Below, one piece after another: positions 55,986 through 64,000 of a stretch of 64,000 nucleotides of DNA. The stretch comes from Flavobacterium sufflavum (GTDB lineage: Bacteria; Bacteroidota; Bacteroidia; Flavobacteriales; Flavobacteriaceae): NCBI RefSeq assembly GCF_004016525.1, contig NZ_SACJ01000015.1, positions 1-64,000 on the forward strand, given 5' to 3'. Within the stretch, counting starts at the first letter, position 1, and each line of letters begins with the position of its first letter. The notes beneath the pieces were generated by a model that saw only the letters and a list, made by a program, of their open reading frames with translations, was not told the origin of the DNA and ran no database searches. A program made the translations under genes and the position numbers.

Positions 55986-58028
55986 TTATTTAAACTTCGC
56001 AATTCCAGCTTTTAACCAATTATAATACTCTTCAACTCCTACATAACTAATTGTTGGCTGCTCATTATTTAAACTATTGCCCTCTAAATCTGTTAACACA
56101 TATAAAGGCTGCGTATTGGTTTTGTATTTAGATATCATAAAATCAGTCCACTTATCCCCTATGGTTTCAATTTCAGCACCCGTTGTTGGAGAAATAAACT
56201 GTTGTAATTTTGGTAATTCCCTTTTATCATCCACATAAAGCGAAATCAAAACGATTTGATCTTTCAAAATAGACAATACCTTAGGATCTGACCAAACGTT
56301 ATTTTCCATTTTGCGACAATTTACACAAGCATAGCCTGTAAAATCAAGCATTATGGGTTTATTTACTTTTTTGGCGTAAGCCAAACCATTTTGATAATTA
56401 TCAAAAACTACCAAACCATGAGGCCCTATTTTTGCACCTTCCGGTAAATCAATTTTAGACTCTCTTTTCCCAGCAACATTTAATCCCATTGGACTTTCAC
56501 TGTATTCCATCGGTGGCGGAAAAGCATTGATTATTTTCAAAGGTGCTCCCCAAAGTCCCGGAATTAAATAAATAGTAAAGGTCAAAGCCAATAATCCCAT
56601 TAATAATCTTCCAACAGAAATACTTGACGTTGGACTATCATGCGGCAACGTTATTTTTCCAAATAAGTAGAATGCCAAAGCTCCGAAAACAGCAATCCAA
56701 ATAGCGATGAAAACTTCTCTTTCTAATATATGCAACTGCAAAACCAAATCGGCATTCGATAAAAATTTAAAGGCTAAAGCCAATTCTAAGAATCCTAAAA
56801 CTACTTTTACAGTATTCAACCAGCCTCCTGATTTTGGTAAAGATTGCAACCAACCTGGGAAAAAAGCAAATAACATAAAAGGCAAGGCCAATGCCAAAGA
56901 AAAACCAAACATCCCAACAATTGGTGCCAAACCACCATTAGAAGCAGCTTCAACTAACAAACTTCCTACGATAGGTCCTGTGCAAGAAAACGAAACAATA
57001 GCCAAGGCCAATGCCATAAACACAATTCCCAATATTCCACCTCTATCAGCCTGATTATCTACTTTATTTGCCCAGGAATTAGGCAATACAATTTCGAAAG
57101 CACCTAAAAAAGAAATCGCAAAAATGACCAATAAAACAAAAAATGCCAGATTAAACCAAACATTAGTCGACAAAGCATTCAATGCGTCAGCACCAAAAAC
57201 AGCCGTAACAATCGAACCTAACAGAACATAAATAACAATAATCGAAATTCCGTAAACAACAGCATTTCGTATTCCTCTGGCACGTGTTTTACTCTGTTTG
57301 GTAAAAAAACTAACCGTCATTGGAATCATAGGAAAAACACATGGTGTCAGCAAAGCGGTAAACCCAAACAAGAAAGCAACAAAAAAGATAGACCAAACAC
57401 TTCTTGGAGCAGTTTCGGGAGTCTTTGGCAAAGCTGCTTTTTCAGGAGCAATCACAATATCGCTTGCACCAAGACTGGGAGTTAACGTATCTGTTTTTGT
57501 ACTATCAGTAAGCTTTGTATTTTGAACTGATTCATTCAGAAGATTCTCTTTTTGATTTGAAGTAACGGCAGCAATTGCAGAAGCAGGAATTTGTAATGTA
57601 AATTTCTTAGACTGATTAATACACACTTCTTTACAGGCTTGGTAGTTAAGTTCTACTTCAACCTTACTTAGCTTTAGATTTATAAGTTTAATCTCTTGCT
57701 GTATCTGTGCTTTCCCTTCAAAAAAGGTTTCGTTTACCTCAAAAATATCATTGTAAGCCGTCTTAGTTTTACTTTCTTTGGCTTTGCCAATTAAACTATA
57801 ATTTCCTGACTGATTTTTAAAAACAAGCTGCATTGGCAACGGACCTCCATCTGGAGTAAACTGAGAATACATGTGCCACTCTTTTTCAATCACCGCGTTA
57901 AAAGTCAGTACAAAAATACCTTCTGACTTTTGTTCTATCTTGGTTGTCCATTTAACAGGATCTAAAATTTGAGATTTTACATTGGTGAAAACCAAAAAAG
58001 CGGTAAGGATAAATAATAGTTTCTTCAT
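55986..58028 (-). CDS. dsbD: Thiol:disulfide interchange protein DsbD
   Basis: A 680-residue inner-membrane electron carrier that passes reducing power from cytosolic thioredoxin to periplasmic partners. After a signal peptide comes the alpha domain with Cys132 and Cys136 (YQACKEVCINQ), then a CcdA-like eight-helix core with cysteines in LLTPCVFPMIPM and SFSCTGPIVG, and the C-terminal thioredoxin domain with CVNC (Cys568, Cys571). The start codon overlaps the tilS stop by one base, so it is the last gene of a pabB-tilS-dsbD operon. Confidence 0.93.
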   Translation of the reverse strand: MKKLLFILTAFLVFTNVKSQILDPVKWTTKIEQKSEGIFVLTFNAVIEKEWHMYSQFTPDGGPLPMQLVFKNQSGNYSLIGKAKESKTKTAYNDIFEVNETFFEGKAQIQQEIKLINLKLSKVEVELNYQACKEVCINQSKKFTLQIPASAIAAVTSNQKENLLNESVQNTKLTDSTKTDTLTPSLGASDIVIAPEKAALPKTPETAPRSVWSIFFVAFLFGFTALLTPCVFPMIPMTVSFFTKQSKTRARGIRNAVVYGISIIVIYVLLGSIVTAVFGADALNALSTNVWFNLAFFVLLVIFAISFLGAFEIVLPNSWANKVDNQADRGGILGIVFMALALAIVSFSCTGPIVGSLLVEAASNGGLAPIVGMFGFSLALALPFMLFAFFPGWLQSLPKSGGWLNTVKVVLGFLELALAFKFLSNADLVLQLHILEREVFIAIWIAVFGALAFYLFGKITLPHDSPTSSISVGRLLMGLLALTFTIYLIPGLWGAPLKIINAFPPPMEYSESPMGLNVAGKRESKIDLPEGAKIGPHGLVVFDNYQNGLAYAKKVNKPIMLDFTGYACVNCRKMENNVWSDPKVLSILKDQIVLISLYVDDKRELPKLQQFISPTTGAEIETIGDKWTDFMISKYKTNTQPLYVLTDLEGNSLNNEQPTISYVGVEEYYNWLKAGIAKFK

Positions 58029-59338
58029 TATTGCAATGCTATTTTTAATATGTTTTTTGTGGAATTATCGATTCTAAATCGTTCATCTTGTCGAATGCCA
58101 ACCACCCAGACAATTTGATCTGCCGACCATAAAACCCAACAATTTTCTTTTTCTAATAAAGATAATTTTTCGTCTTTAAAAAGCTTACTTAACTTTTTAG
58201 ACTTCCCATTCATCCCAAAAGGTTGAAAAGAATCGCCTTCTTTCCATTTTTTTAATATCAAAGGATAGGCCAATTTATCTTCGTCAACAAATATAATTGA
58301 ATTTGAAGCATCTGAAATGTCGGCTGCTTCGCAAAAAGTAAGATTTAAGGGAATATTAACAGCCGGAGTATTTTTTTCAATAAAATACACCTCATCATCA
58401 ACTTCCTGAAAAATCGGACTCAAAATCAACACCTTTCGATCTTTCAACAATCGATAATCAGCGGAGAAAACCTGCTTGCCCGATTGACTTTCCACTAAAC
58501 CATAAACATCGTCCCAGGCCGTAAAACCAAATTCATGCAACCATTGGTACAAATACGATTTATAATTGGGCAATCTTAGCAATTGATTCAAGTCAAAAAT
58601 AATCGTTTCACCTTCTTCCCTCACCACTTGCTGGTACACCATAACAGCAGCATCTTCAACCAATTCCTGAGATTCGTTTAGATACGATTGTGTTTTCTGA
58701 AAGGATTCCATAAACTGCGGATTCAATTCTTTCAACAAAGGAACCAGATGATGCCTGATTTTATTGCGTAAATATTTATCCGAAGCATTGCTGCTATCCT
58801 CCCGCCACTGAATACTGTTTTCCTTGGCATATTCAACAATTTCTTCCCTTGTAAAAGACAAAAGCGGACGTACAACTTTATCATTTTGAGCCGGAATACC
58901 AACCAATCCTTCCAAACCAGTCCCTCGACTCAGGTTAATTAAAAAAGTTTCAATATTATCATCGGCATGATGTGCTGTTAAAATGTAATCGTAATTCTCT
59001 GTTTCTAAAAGTTCATAAAACCAATTGTAGCGCAATTCACGAGCCGCAATTTGGGTCGAAAGCTTGTAATCATTTGCAAAAGCTTCGGTATCAAACTGGG
59101 TCAAAAAAAACGGAATTCCATTAGCATTAGCGTATTCCTGAACAAAATTCTGATCACCAAAACTTTCCAATCCACGCAATTGAAAGTTACAGTGTGCCAA
59201 AACAATAGAATACTTTAATTCACTAAATAAATGAGCTAAAACCATACTGTCAATTCCGCCACTTGTAGCCAGAAGCAATTTGCTGTTTTCCAGAAAAGGA
59301 AAGTTTTGATCGATATGTTTTTTGAACTTATTAAGCAT
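58028..59338 (-). CDS. tilS: tRNA(Ile)-lysidine synthase
   Basis: Converts C34 of tRNA-Ile(CAU) to lysidine, which makes it read AUA. The 436-residue protein has the PP-loop SGGIDS (26-31), LAHCNFQLRG and LTAHHADDNIET, and a C-terminal TilS domain (KWKEGDSFQPFGMNG, KLSKLFKDEK). Lies between pabB (17-base gap) and dsbD (1-base overlap). Confidence 0.95.
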   Translation of the reverse strand: MLNKFKKHIDQNFPFLENSKLLLATSGGIDSMVLAHLFSELKYSIVLAHCNFQLRGLESFGDQNFVQEYANANGIPFFLTQFDTEAFANDYKLSTQIAARELRYNWFYELLETENYDYILTAHHADDNIETFLINLSRGTGLEGLVGIPAQNDKVVRPLLSFTREEIVEYAKENSIQWREDSSNASDKYLRNKIRHHLVPLLKELNPQFMESFQKTQSYLNESQELVEDAAVMVYQQVVREEGETIIFDLNQLLRLPNYKSYLYQWLHEFGFTAWDDVYGLVESQSGKQVFSADYRLLKDRKVLILSPIFQEVDDEVYFIEKNTPAVNIPLNLTFCEAADISDASNSIIFVDEDKLAYPLILKKWKEGDSFQPFGMNGKSKKLSKLFKDEKLSLLEKENCWVLWSADQIVWVVGIRQDERFRIDNSTKNILKIALQ

Positions 59339-59355
59339 AAACTAAAAATTAGAAT

Positions 59356-60642
59356 TTATTTTAAAACTTCAAACATTGCCTTGGCTTTCAATAAACATTC
59401 TTCGTATTCTTTTTCAGGAACCGATAGCGAAGTGATAGCACTTCCTACCGAAAAAGACAAATATTGATTTTGCTGATTGTACAAAATACTTCGAATAACA
59501 ACATTAAAATCAAAATCACCTTCAGGAGTAAAATACCCCACGGCACCGCTATACAAACCTCTTTTGGTTTCTTCGAGTTCTTCAATAATTTTCATTACCG
59601 AAATCTTAGGCGCACCCGTCATACTTCCCATAGGAAAAGTATATTTTAAAGCATCAACCACAGTGTATTGCGGATCTAGTTTTGAAGTGATAGTTGAAAT
59701 CATTTGATGCACTTGTAAAAAGGAATAAATCCCACACAATTCTGTTACCTGAACCGAACCTTTTTGAGCCGTATGCGATAAATCATTCCGAACCAAATCG
59801 GTTATCATAATATTTTCGGCACGTTCTTTAGCGTCGGCAGCTAATTTATTTTTCGATTCTTCATCTTCAATTGGGTCTAGAAATCGTTTGGCCGTTCCTT
59901 TTATAGGCTGAGAAATGAGCAACTCCCCTTCTTTTTTTAAATAGCGTTCTGGCGATGCCGACAATAAAAATTGCTTGTAATTCTTAAAAAAAACGGCAAA
60001 AGGCGGTTTCGAAATTTCATTCAGCTTTAAAAAAGTCTCCAGAGGATCTATCAGAGCATTTTCGGCATAGAATTCCATGCAAAAATTAGCCTCATACAAA
60101 TCTCCATGATGAATGTGTTCCAGCATTTTTGACACTTTCTCCTGATAAGCTTCTGCTGAAATTCGTTGTTGAATTTGCACATTGGTTTCCAAAATTTCAA
60201 AATCGGTTACAATGGATTTTATTTCTTCCCAATCGGCTTCAAATTCATCATCACAGAAATTCAAATAGCGAATTTCGATTTCGTTTCCTTTGGCTAAAAA
60301 AAGCTTTTTAGGCTGAAAGAAAAACAAATCAGGAAATTCCAATCCATCAAAATTATTAGATACCAAAGCCTCGGTATCATTTTTTAAATCATAAGACAAA
60401 TAACCAAAAATCCAATCCTGTATGGATTGCTGGTATTGTTTTAAATCTTCAAAAGCATTAAAATAATCGGTTTTTATCGAAGTAAAAGCATCAACAGCCA
60501 GAATCCAATCGTAACTGGAATACTCTTGTTGGTATTGGTTACCATCCATAAAAGCTACTTCTCGAAATTGTTGTGACCACAATAAAAGCTGCTTTTTGAT
60601 ATCGACCAGATGCGTTATGTCTTGTTTAAAGGATGTTCTCAA
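59356..60642 (-). CDS. pabB: Aminodeoxychorismate synthase component I / chorismate-binding enzyme (TTG start)
   Basis: A 428-residue chorismate-utilising enzyme with PIKGTAKRF, ENIMITDLVRNDLS, FPMGSMTGAPKI and GLYSGAVGYF. The family includes TrpE, PabB and isochorismate synthases; the FPMGSMTGAPK motif and absence of other trp genes favour PabB, feeding folate synthesis. Its start is a TTG giving MRTSFKQDITHL, which fits the expected N-terminus; no earlier ATG is available. No pabA is adjacent. Confidence 0.85.
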   Translation of the reverse strand: MRTSFKQDITHLVDIKKQLLLWSQQFREVAFMDGNQYQQEYSSYDWILAVDAFTSIKTDYFNAFEDLKQYQQSIQDWIFGYLSYDLKNDTEALVSNNFDGLEFPDLFFFQPKKLFLAKGNEIEIRYLNFCDDEFEADWEEIKSIVTDFEILETNVQIQQRISAEAYQEKVSKMLEHIHHGDLYEANFCMEFYAENALIDPLETFLKLNEISKPPFAVFFKNYKQFLLSASPERYLKKEGELLISQPIKGTAKRFLDPIEDEESKNKLAADAKERAENIMITDLVRNDLSHTAQKGSVQVTELCGIYSFLQVHQMISTITSKLDPQYTVVDALKYTFPMGSMTGAPKISVMKIIEELEETKRGLYSGAVGYFTPEGDFDFNVVIRSILYNQQNQYLSFSVGSAITSLSVPEKEYEECLLKAKAMFEVLK

Positions 60643-60759
60643 AGTAAAATTTTAAAAGGTAAAATTACAATAAAAAAAATAGCTTCTCTAGTAGAAATTT
60701 CACAAAACCAGCTCATAGTTAAATAAATATTAAAAAAGATTTTTCTTACCAAAACCTCT

Positions 60760-60767
60760 TATATTTG
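60760..60767 (+). promoter_or_regulatory. Putative -7 box for the DUF4349 gene
   Basis: TATATTTG, a perfect TAnnTTTG match 69 bases before the chosen ATG. It overlaps the TTG that would open the longer frame, which argues against that earlier start. Confidence 0.5.
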
Positions 60768-60836
60768 ATATGGAATTCAGGCCTGAAATTTCGAGAACAA
60801 TCAATCAAAAAATCATCCATTCTAAAAGAAAGAACT

Positions 60837-61727
60837 ATGAACAAAATTGTAAAAAGTAGCTTCCTGCTATTTACTTTTACGACATTATTAGTTAGCTGTA
60901 AAAAAAGTGAGGCACCAGAAGAACAAGTAACAAATGATATTGCAACAGAAGCAGCTGTTTCTTCTTCTGCCGCAGTAGAAAAAAAAGACAGTACTCGGAA
61001 ATTCGTGCGTAAAGCCGACTTAAAATTCAAAGTGAAAAATGTTACCCAAACTACCTACGCTATTGAAAACATCACCAATAAATTTGATGGATTTGTTACT
61101 TACACCAACTTACAAAGTAATATTATCGATCAATTTGAAACAAAAATAAGCCAAGACAGTACGCTGGAATCCATTCGATACAATATAGAAAACAACATCA
61201 CTATTCGAGTACCTAACAAACGTTTAGATACGATTATAAAATGCATCGCTAAACAAATAGATTTTCTAAATTATCGCGTCATAAAAGCGGATGATGTTTC
61301 ACTAAAAATGCTTTCGAACCAACTCGCACAAGAAAGAAGCGCTAACAAAGAAAAAAGAGTCGAAAAAGCGATTGATACCAAAGGCAAAAAAATTAACGAC
61401 GTTATGGATGCTGAAAATAATTTGGCAAACCAAAAAGAACAAAAAGACGCAGCCAAATTAGAAAACCTGTCTATGCAGGATCAAGTTAATTTTAGTACGC
61501 TGACCATCCAAATCTACCAACGCGAATCGATAAAACAAGAAATGATTGCCAATACCAAAGATTACAATCATTACAAACCCAACATTGGAATACGCCTACT
61601 CGATTCTCTAAAAACAGGTTGGAATGTTTTACTTGATATTATTGTATTTGTATTTCAAATTTGGTGGTTACTATTAATAGGCTTTGGTGGATTCTTTCTT
61701 TATAAAAAGTATTATAAAACAGAATAG
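60837..61727 (+). CDS. DUF4349 lipoprotein
   Basis: A 296-residue lipoprotein; lipobox LLVSCKK follows a short signal peptide. The DUF4349 domain starts with FVRKADLKFKVKNV and has the typical ITIRVPNKRLDTIIKCI strand, a coiled-coil segment (~residues 160-220) and a C-terminal membrane helix (VFQIWWLLLIGFGGFFL). Family function is not established. Single gene with its own promoter. Confidence 0.82.
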   Translation: MNKIVKSSFLLFTFTTLLVSCKKSEAPEEQVTNDIATEAAVSSSAAVEKKDSTRKFVRKADLKFKVKNVTQTTYAIENITNKFDGFVTYTNLQSNIIDQFETKISQDSTLESIRYNIENNITIRVPNKRLDTIIKCIAKQIDFLNYRVIKADDVSLKMLSNQLAQERSANKEKRVEKAIDTKGKKINDVMDAENNLANQKEQKDAAKLENLSMQDQVNFSTLTIQIYQRESIKQEMIANTKDYNHYKPNIGIRLLDSLKTGWNVLLDIIVFVFQIWWLLLIGFGGFFLYKKYYKTE

Positions 61728-62077
61728 CTTACAACTATAATCTCCCCTTCTAAACTAATACTTATAATCCAATTTAGATAAGAAAATAAAGGCTAAAACA
61801 ACCTAATTTCACTCCATTTGCTATAACAACCGATTAATTGACTATTAAATTAACAATTTATCAAATAATAATTATCCTATATCAGAAAAATCAGTTCTTT
61901 TTTTTGTAAATTTACTATAAGATACAAAAACATACAGCGATTATTAAGCGTTGTATAGTTTAAAAAATAATTGTTTTTCTGATTTAGACGGTTATCTAGA
62001 GGGAGTTTTTACTACGAATGAAAGTGCTGAACCGCAACAGAATTTTGTGATTTGTTAACCAATAAAACCTATATATC
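61728..62077. other. Gene-free stretch upstream of the DoxX gene
   Basis: A+T-rich, with no credible open frame. TAAATTTA near 61908 matches TAnnTTTG at seven of eight positions, but it is 160 bases from the next start. Nothing else stands out. Confidence 0.5.
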
Positions 62078-62458
62078 ATGAAAATCGCGACTCTAATTAT
62101 TCGTACTTTAATGGGAGCTATATTCCTTTGTACTTCTATAAGCTATTTTGTTCTCTCAAATCCGGAACCCGTTTCAACAGGTGATTTCAAAGCATTTCAA
62201 GTAGGACTTATTGCTTCAACTTATTTGATGCCATTAGCTAAAACAGTGGAATTTTTATGTGGTTTATCCTTTGTGTCAGGAAAATTCACCACCTTGGCCA
62301 ATATTATCATTTTCCCTGTAATTATCAATATTCTATTAATCAATTATTTTTTAAACCCACACGACCTACCTATAGCTATTGCTGTTTTTGCAGGCAACGT
62401 ATTTTTAATTTATAGCCACTGGCATAATTATGAAGGATTATTTAAAATGAATGGTTAA
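62078..62458 (+). CDS. DoxX-like small membrane protein
   Basis: A 126-residue protein with four hydrophobic helices; the start MKIATLIIRTLMGAIFLCTS and the pattern LMPLAKTVEFLCGLSFVSGKF fit the DoxX/DoxD superfamily. Such proteins are linked to quinone or thiol redox chemistry in some bacteria, but no partner is adjacent. It shares a terminator with lpd. Confidence 0.78.
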   Translation: MKIATLIIRTLMGAIFLCTSISYFVLSNPEPVSTGDFKAFQVGLIASTYLMPLAKTVEFLCGLSFVSGKFTTLANIIIFPVIINILLINYFLNPHDLPIAIAVFAGNVFLIYSHWHNYEGLFKMNG

Positions 62459-62467
62459 AAACAAAGC

Positions 62468-62508
62468 ACAAAAAACCCGTTTCAGTTTTGAAACGGGTTT
62501 TTTTTATA
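62468..62508. terminator. Bidirectional terminator between the DoxX gene and lpd
   Basis: Stem AAAACCCGTTTC (62472-62483) / GAAACGGGTTTT (62490-62501), 6-nt loop, with A and T runs on both sides. Confidence 0.92.
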
Positions 62509-62526
62509 TAAAATGCGAACTGATTT

Positions 62527-63930
62527 TTAAACGTGTATCGCTCTGTTTTCAGTTGCTGCTAATGCTGCTTCTTTTACCGCTTCCGCAAATGTAGGATGCG
62601 CATGAGACATTCTTGAAATATCTTCAGCAGAAGCTTTGTATTCCATTGCTACTACAGCTTCGGCAATTAAATCAGCTGTTCTTGCACCAATCATATGAAC
62701 ACCAAGAACTTCATCCGTTTTAGCATCAGCCAAGATTTTCACAAAACCATCTAAATCAGCACTTGCTCTTGCACGTCCTAAAGCTTTAAATGGGAAACTT
62801 CCTGATTTGTAAGCTACTCCAGCCGCTTTCAATTGCTCTTCTGTTTGTCCAACAGCCGCAACTTCTGGCCAGGTATAAACCACTCCAGGAATTAAGTTAT
62901 AATCAATATGTGGTTTTTGACCCGCTAATATTTCAGCAACCATAGTTCCTTCTTCTTCCGCTTTATGAGCTAACATTGCACCACGTACTACGTCACCAAT
63001 TGCGTAAATATTAGAAGCCGAAGTTTGTAAATGATCGTTTACTTCAACTTGTCCTCTTTCAGAAATTTTAACTCCTGCATTTTCAGCGTTCAATCCATCT
63101 GTGTAAGGACGACGACCAACAGAAACTAATGAATAATCTCCTTCCAAAGTAATTACTTCACCTTTTGCATTTTCTGCTTTCACAGTAACCACATCACCAG
63201 CTCTTTCCACTGATTGTACTTTGTGAGAAGTATAGAATTTCATTCCTTGTTTTTTCAAGACTTTTGTCAATTCTTTAGACAAAGCACCATCCATTCCCGG
63301 AATAATTCTGTCCATGAATTCTACAACCGAAACCTGAGCACCAAGACGTAAATACACCTGACCTAATTCGATTCCGATAACTCCACCACCAATGATTACA
63401 AGGTGTTTTGGCACTTCTTTTAAACTTAAAGCTTCAGTAGAAGTGATGATTCTTTCTTTATCAATTGAGATAAAAGGCAAAGAAGATGGCTTAGAACCTG
63501 TTGCTATAATAGTATGTTTAGCTTCGATAGTTTCAGAAGTTCCATCAGCTTTTGCAACAGCAACATGAGTAGCATCAACAAAAGAACCTAAACCATTAAA
63601 AACAGTAATATTATTTTTATCCATCAAGTAGTTGATTCCACCAGAAGTTTGATCTACAACCGCCGTTTTACGAGCAATCATTTTTTCTAAATTAACTTTT
63701 ACCTCTCCAGAAACCTCGATTCCGTGATCTGCAAAATGAGCAATTTCAGCATAATGATGAGAAGAAGACAATAATGCTTTTGAAGGAATACATCCTACAT
63801 TAAGACAAGTTCCTCCAAGTGTGGAATATTTTTCGATAATAGCTGTTTTGAAGCCTAGTTGCGCACAACGAATCGCTGATACATATCCTCCAGGTCCAGA
63901 ACCTATAACGACTACGTCAAATGAATTCAT
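62527..63930 (-). CDS. lpd: Dihydrolipoyl dehydrogenase (E3)
   Basis: FAD flavoprotein that reoxidises dihydrolipoamide in 2-oxoacid dehydrogenase complexes. The 467-residue protein has the FAD loop VIGSGPGGYVSAI, the redox disulphide GGTCLNVGC (Cys42, Cys47), the NAD loop IIGGGVIGIELG and the C-terminal His-Glu dyad in SHAHPTFAEA. E1/E2 genes are not in the window. A perfect TAnnTTTG box is upstream. Confidence 0.96.
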   Translation of the reverse strand: MNSFDVVVIGSGPGGYVSAIRCAQLGFKTAIIEKYSTLGGTCLNVGCIPSKALLSSSHHYAEIAHFADHGIEVSGEVKVNLEKMIARKTAVVDQTSGGINYLMDKNNITVFNGLGSFVDATHVAVAKADGTSETIEAKHTIIATGSKPSSLPFISIDKERIITSTEALSLKEVPKHLVIIGGGVIGIELGQVYLRLGAQVSVVEFMDRIIPGMDGALSKELTKVLKKQGMKFYTSHKVQSVERAGDVVTVKAENAKGEVITLEGDYSLVSVGRRPYTDGLNAENAGVKISERGQVEVNDHLQTSASNIYAIGDVVRGAMLAHKAEEEGTMVAEILAGQKPHIDYNLIPGVVYTWPEVAAVGQTEEQLKAAGVAYKSGSFPFKALGRARASADLDGFVKILADAKTDEVLGVHMIGARTADLIAEAVVAMEYKASAEDISRMSHAHPTFAEAVKEAALAATENRAIHV

Positions 63931-63970
63931 AGTATATTGTTTTTATTATTTTTTTTAAAATCTCGAAGAG

Positions 63971-63978
63971 CAAAAATA
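63971..63978 (-). promoter_or_regulatory. Putative -7 box for lpd
   Basis: Minus strand TATTTTTG, a perfect TAnnTTTG match 40 bases before the lpd start; the window ends near the expected -33 position. Confidence 0.45.
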
Positions 63979-64000
63979 GGGAATTAACTTTTGTTTAAAG

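Overview
This window reads as chromosomal DNA of a Flavobacterium-like member of the Bacteroidota. The base composition is A+T-rich, and starts are preceded by A-rich leaders rather than strong Shine-Dalgarno sites. Many genes carry the Bacteroidota -7 promoter motif TAnnTTTG. The gene set also fits: fused aspartokinase-homoserine dehydrogenase, RimB-RimK fusion, a DUF47/Pit phosphate pair, an outer-membrane beta-barrel TonB-linked receptor, and a GyrA with Thr82.

Layout. 1-1.1 kb: a stable-RNA promoter running off the left edge, repeat remnants, and a tRNA-Ser/Pro/Arg cluster on the minus strand. 1.1-14.4 kb: housekeeping genes (thiolase, NlpC/P60, TPR protein, gyrA, clpC, rimB-rimK, EamA transporter, pit-DUF47). 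14.8-19.9 kb: the thrABC operon, preceded by an unlisted 28-codon leader peptide with a Thr run that looks like an attenuator. 20.0-22.7 kb: a very A+T-rich two-gene island encoding a Cap4/DUF4297-like nuclease candidate and an SMC-like ATPase with a zinc-hook-type CxxC, resembling Lamassu/ABC-three-component defence. 22.9-34.4 kb: envelope and lipid genes (PAP2, TonB-type receptor, serine hydrolase, transglutaminase, thioesterase, patatin, double ABC protein).

34.5-36.8 kb is the most unusual region. Three genes lie in a tandem array of integron-like cassettes. The start of each cassette is complementary to the left end of the palindromic site that follows its gene, as in integron attC logic, but the core reads GTTRTR rather than the classical GTTRRRY. 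A TAnnTTTG promoter sits just upstream. No integrase is in the window.

36.8-64 kb: RibD-like reductase, VIT1-like carrier, amino-acid permease, a small pectin/hemicellulose cluster (GH28, CE7 esterase, trehalase-like glycosidase), panB, rluA-type synthase, a large hybrid histidine kinase, a zinc metallopeptidase, amt, yifB/comM, a dsbD-tilS-pabB operon, DUF4349 lipoprotein, DoxX protein and lpd.

Three copies of a ~170-200 bp dispersed repeat (29.1, 51.9 and 55.7 kb) fold into long hairpins, with a compensatory base change between copies. Several intergenic spacers, notably inside thrABC, consist of short degenerate phrase repeats. All family assignments are from motif recognition only; no database search was run.
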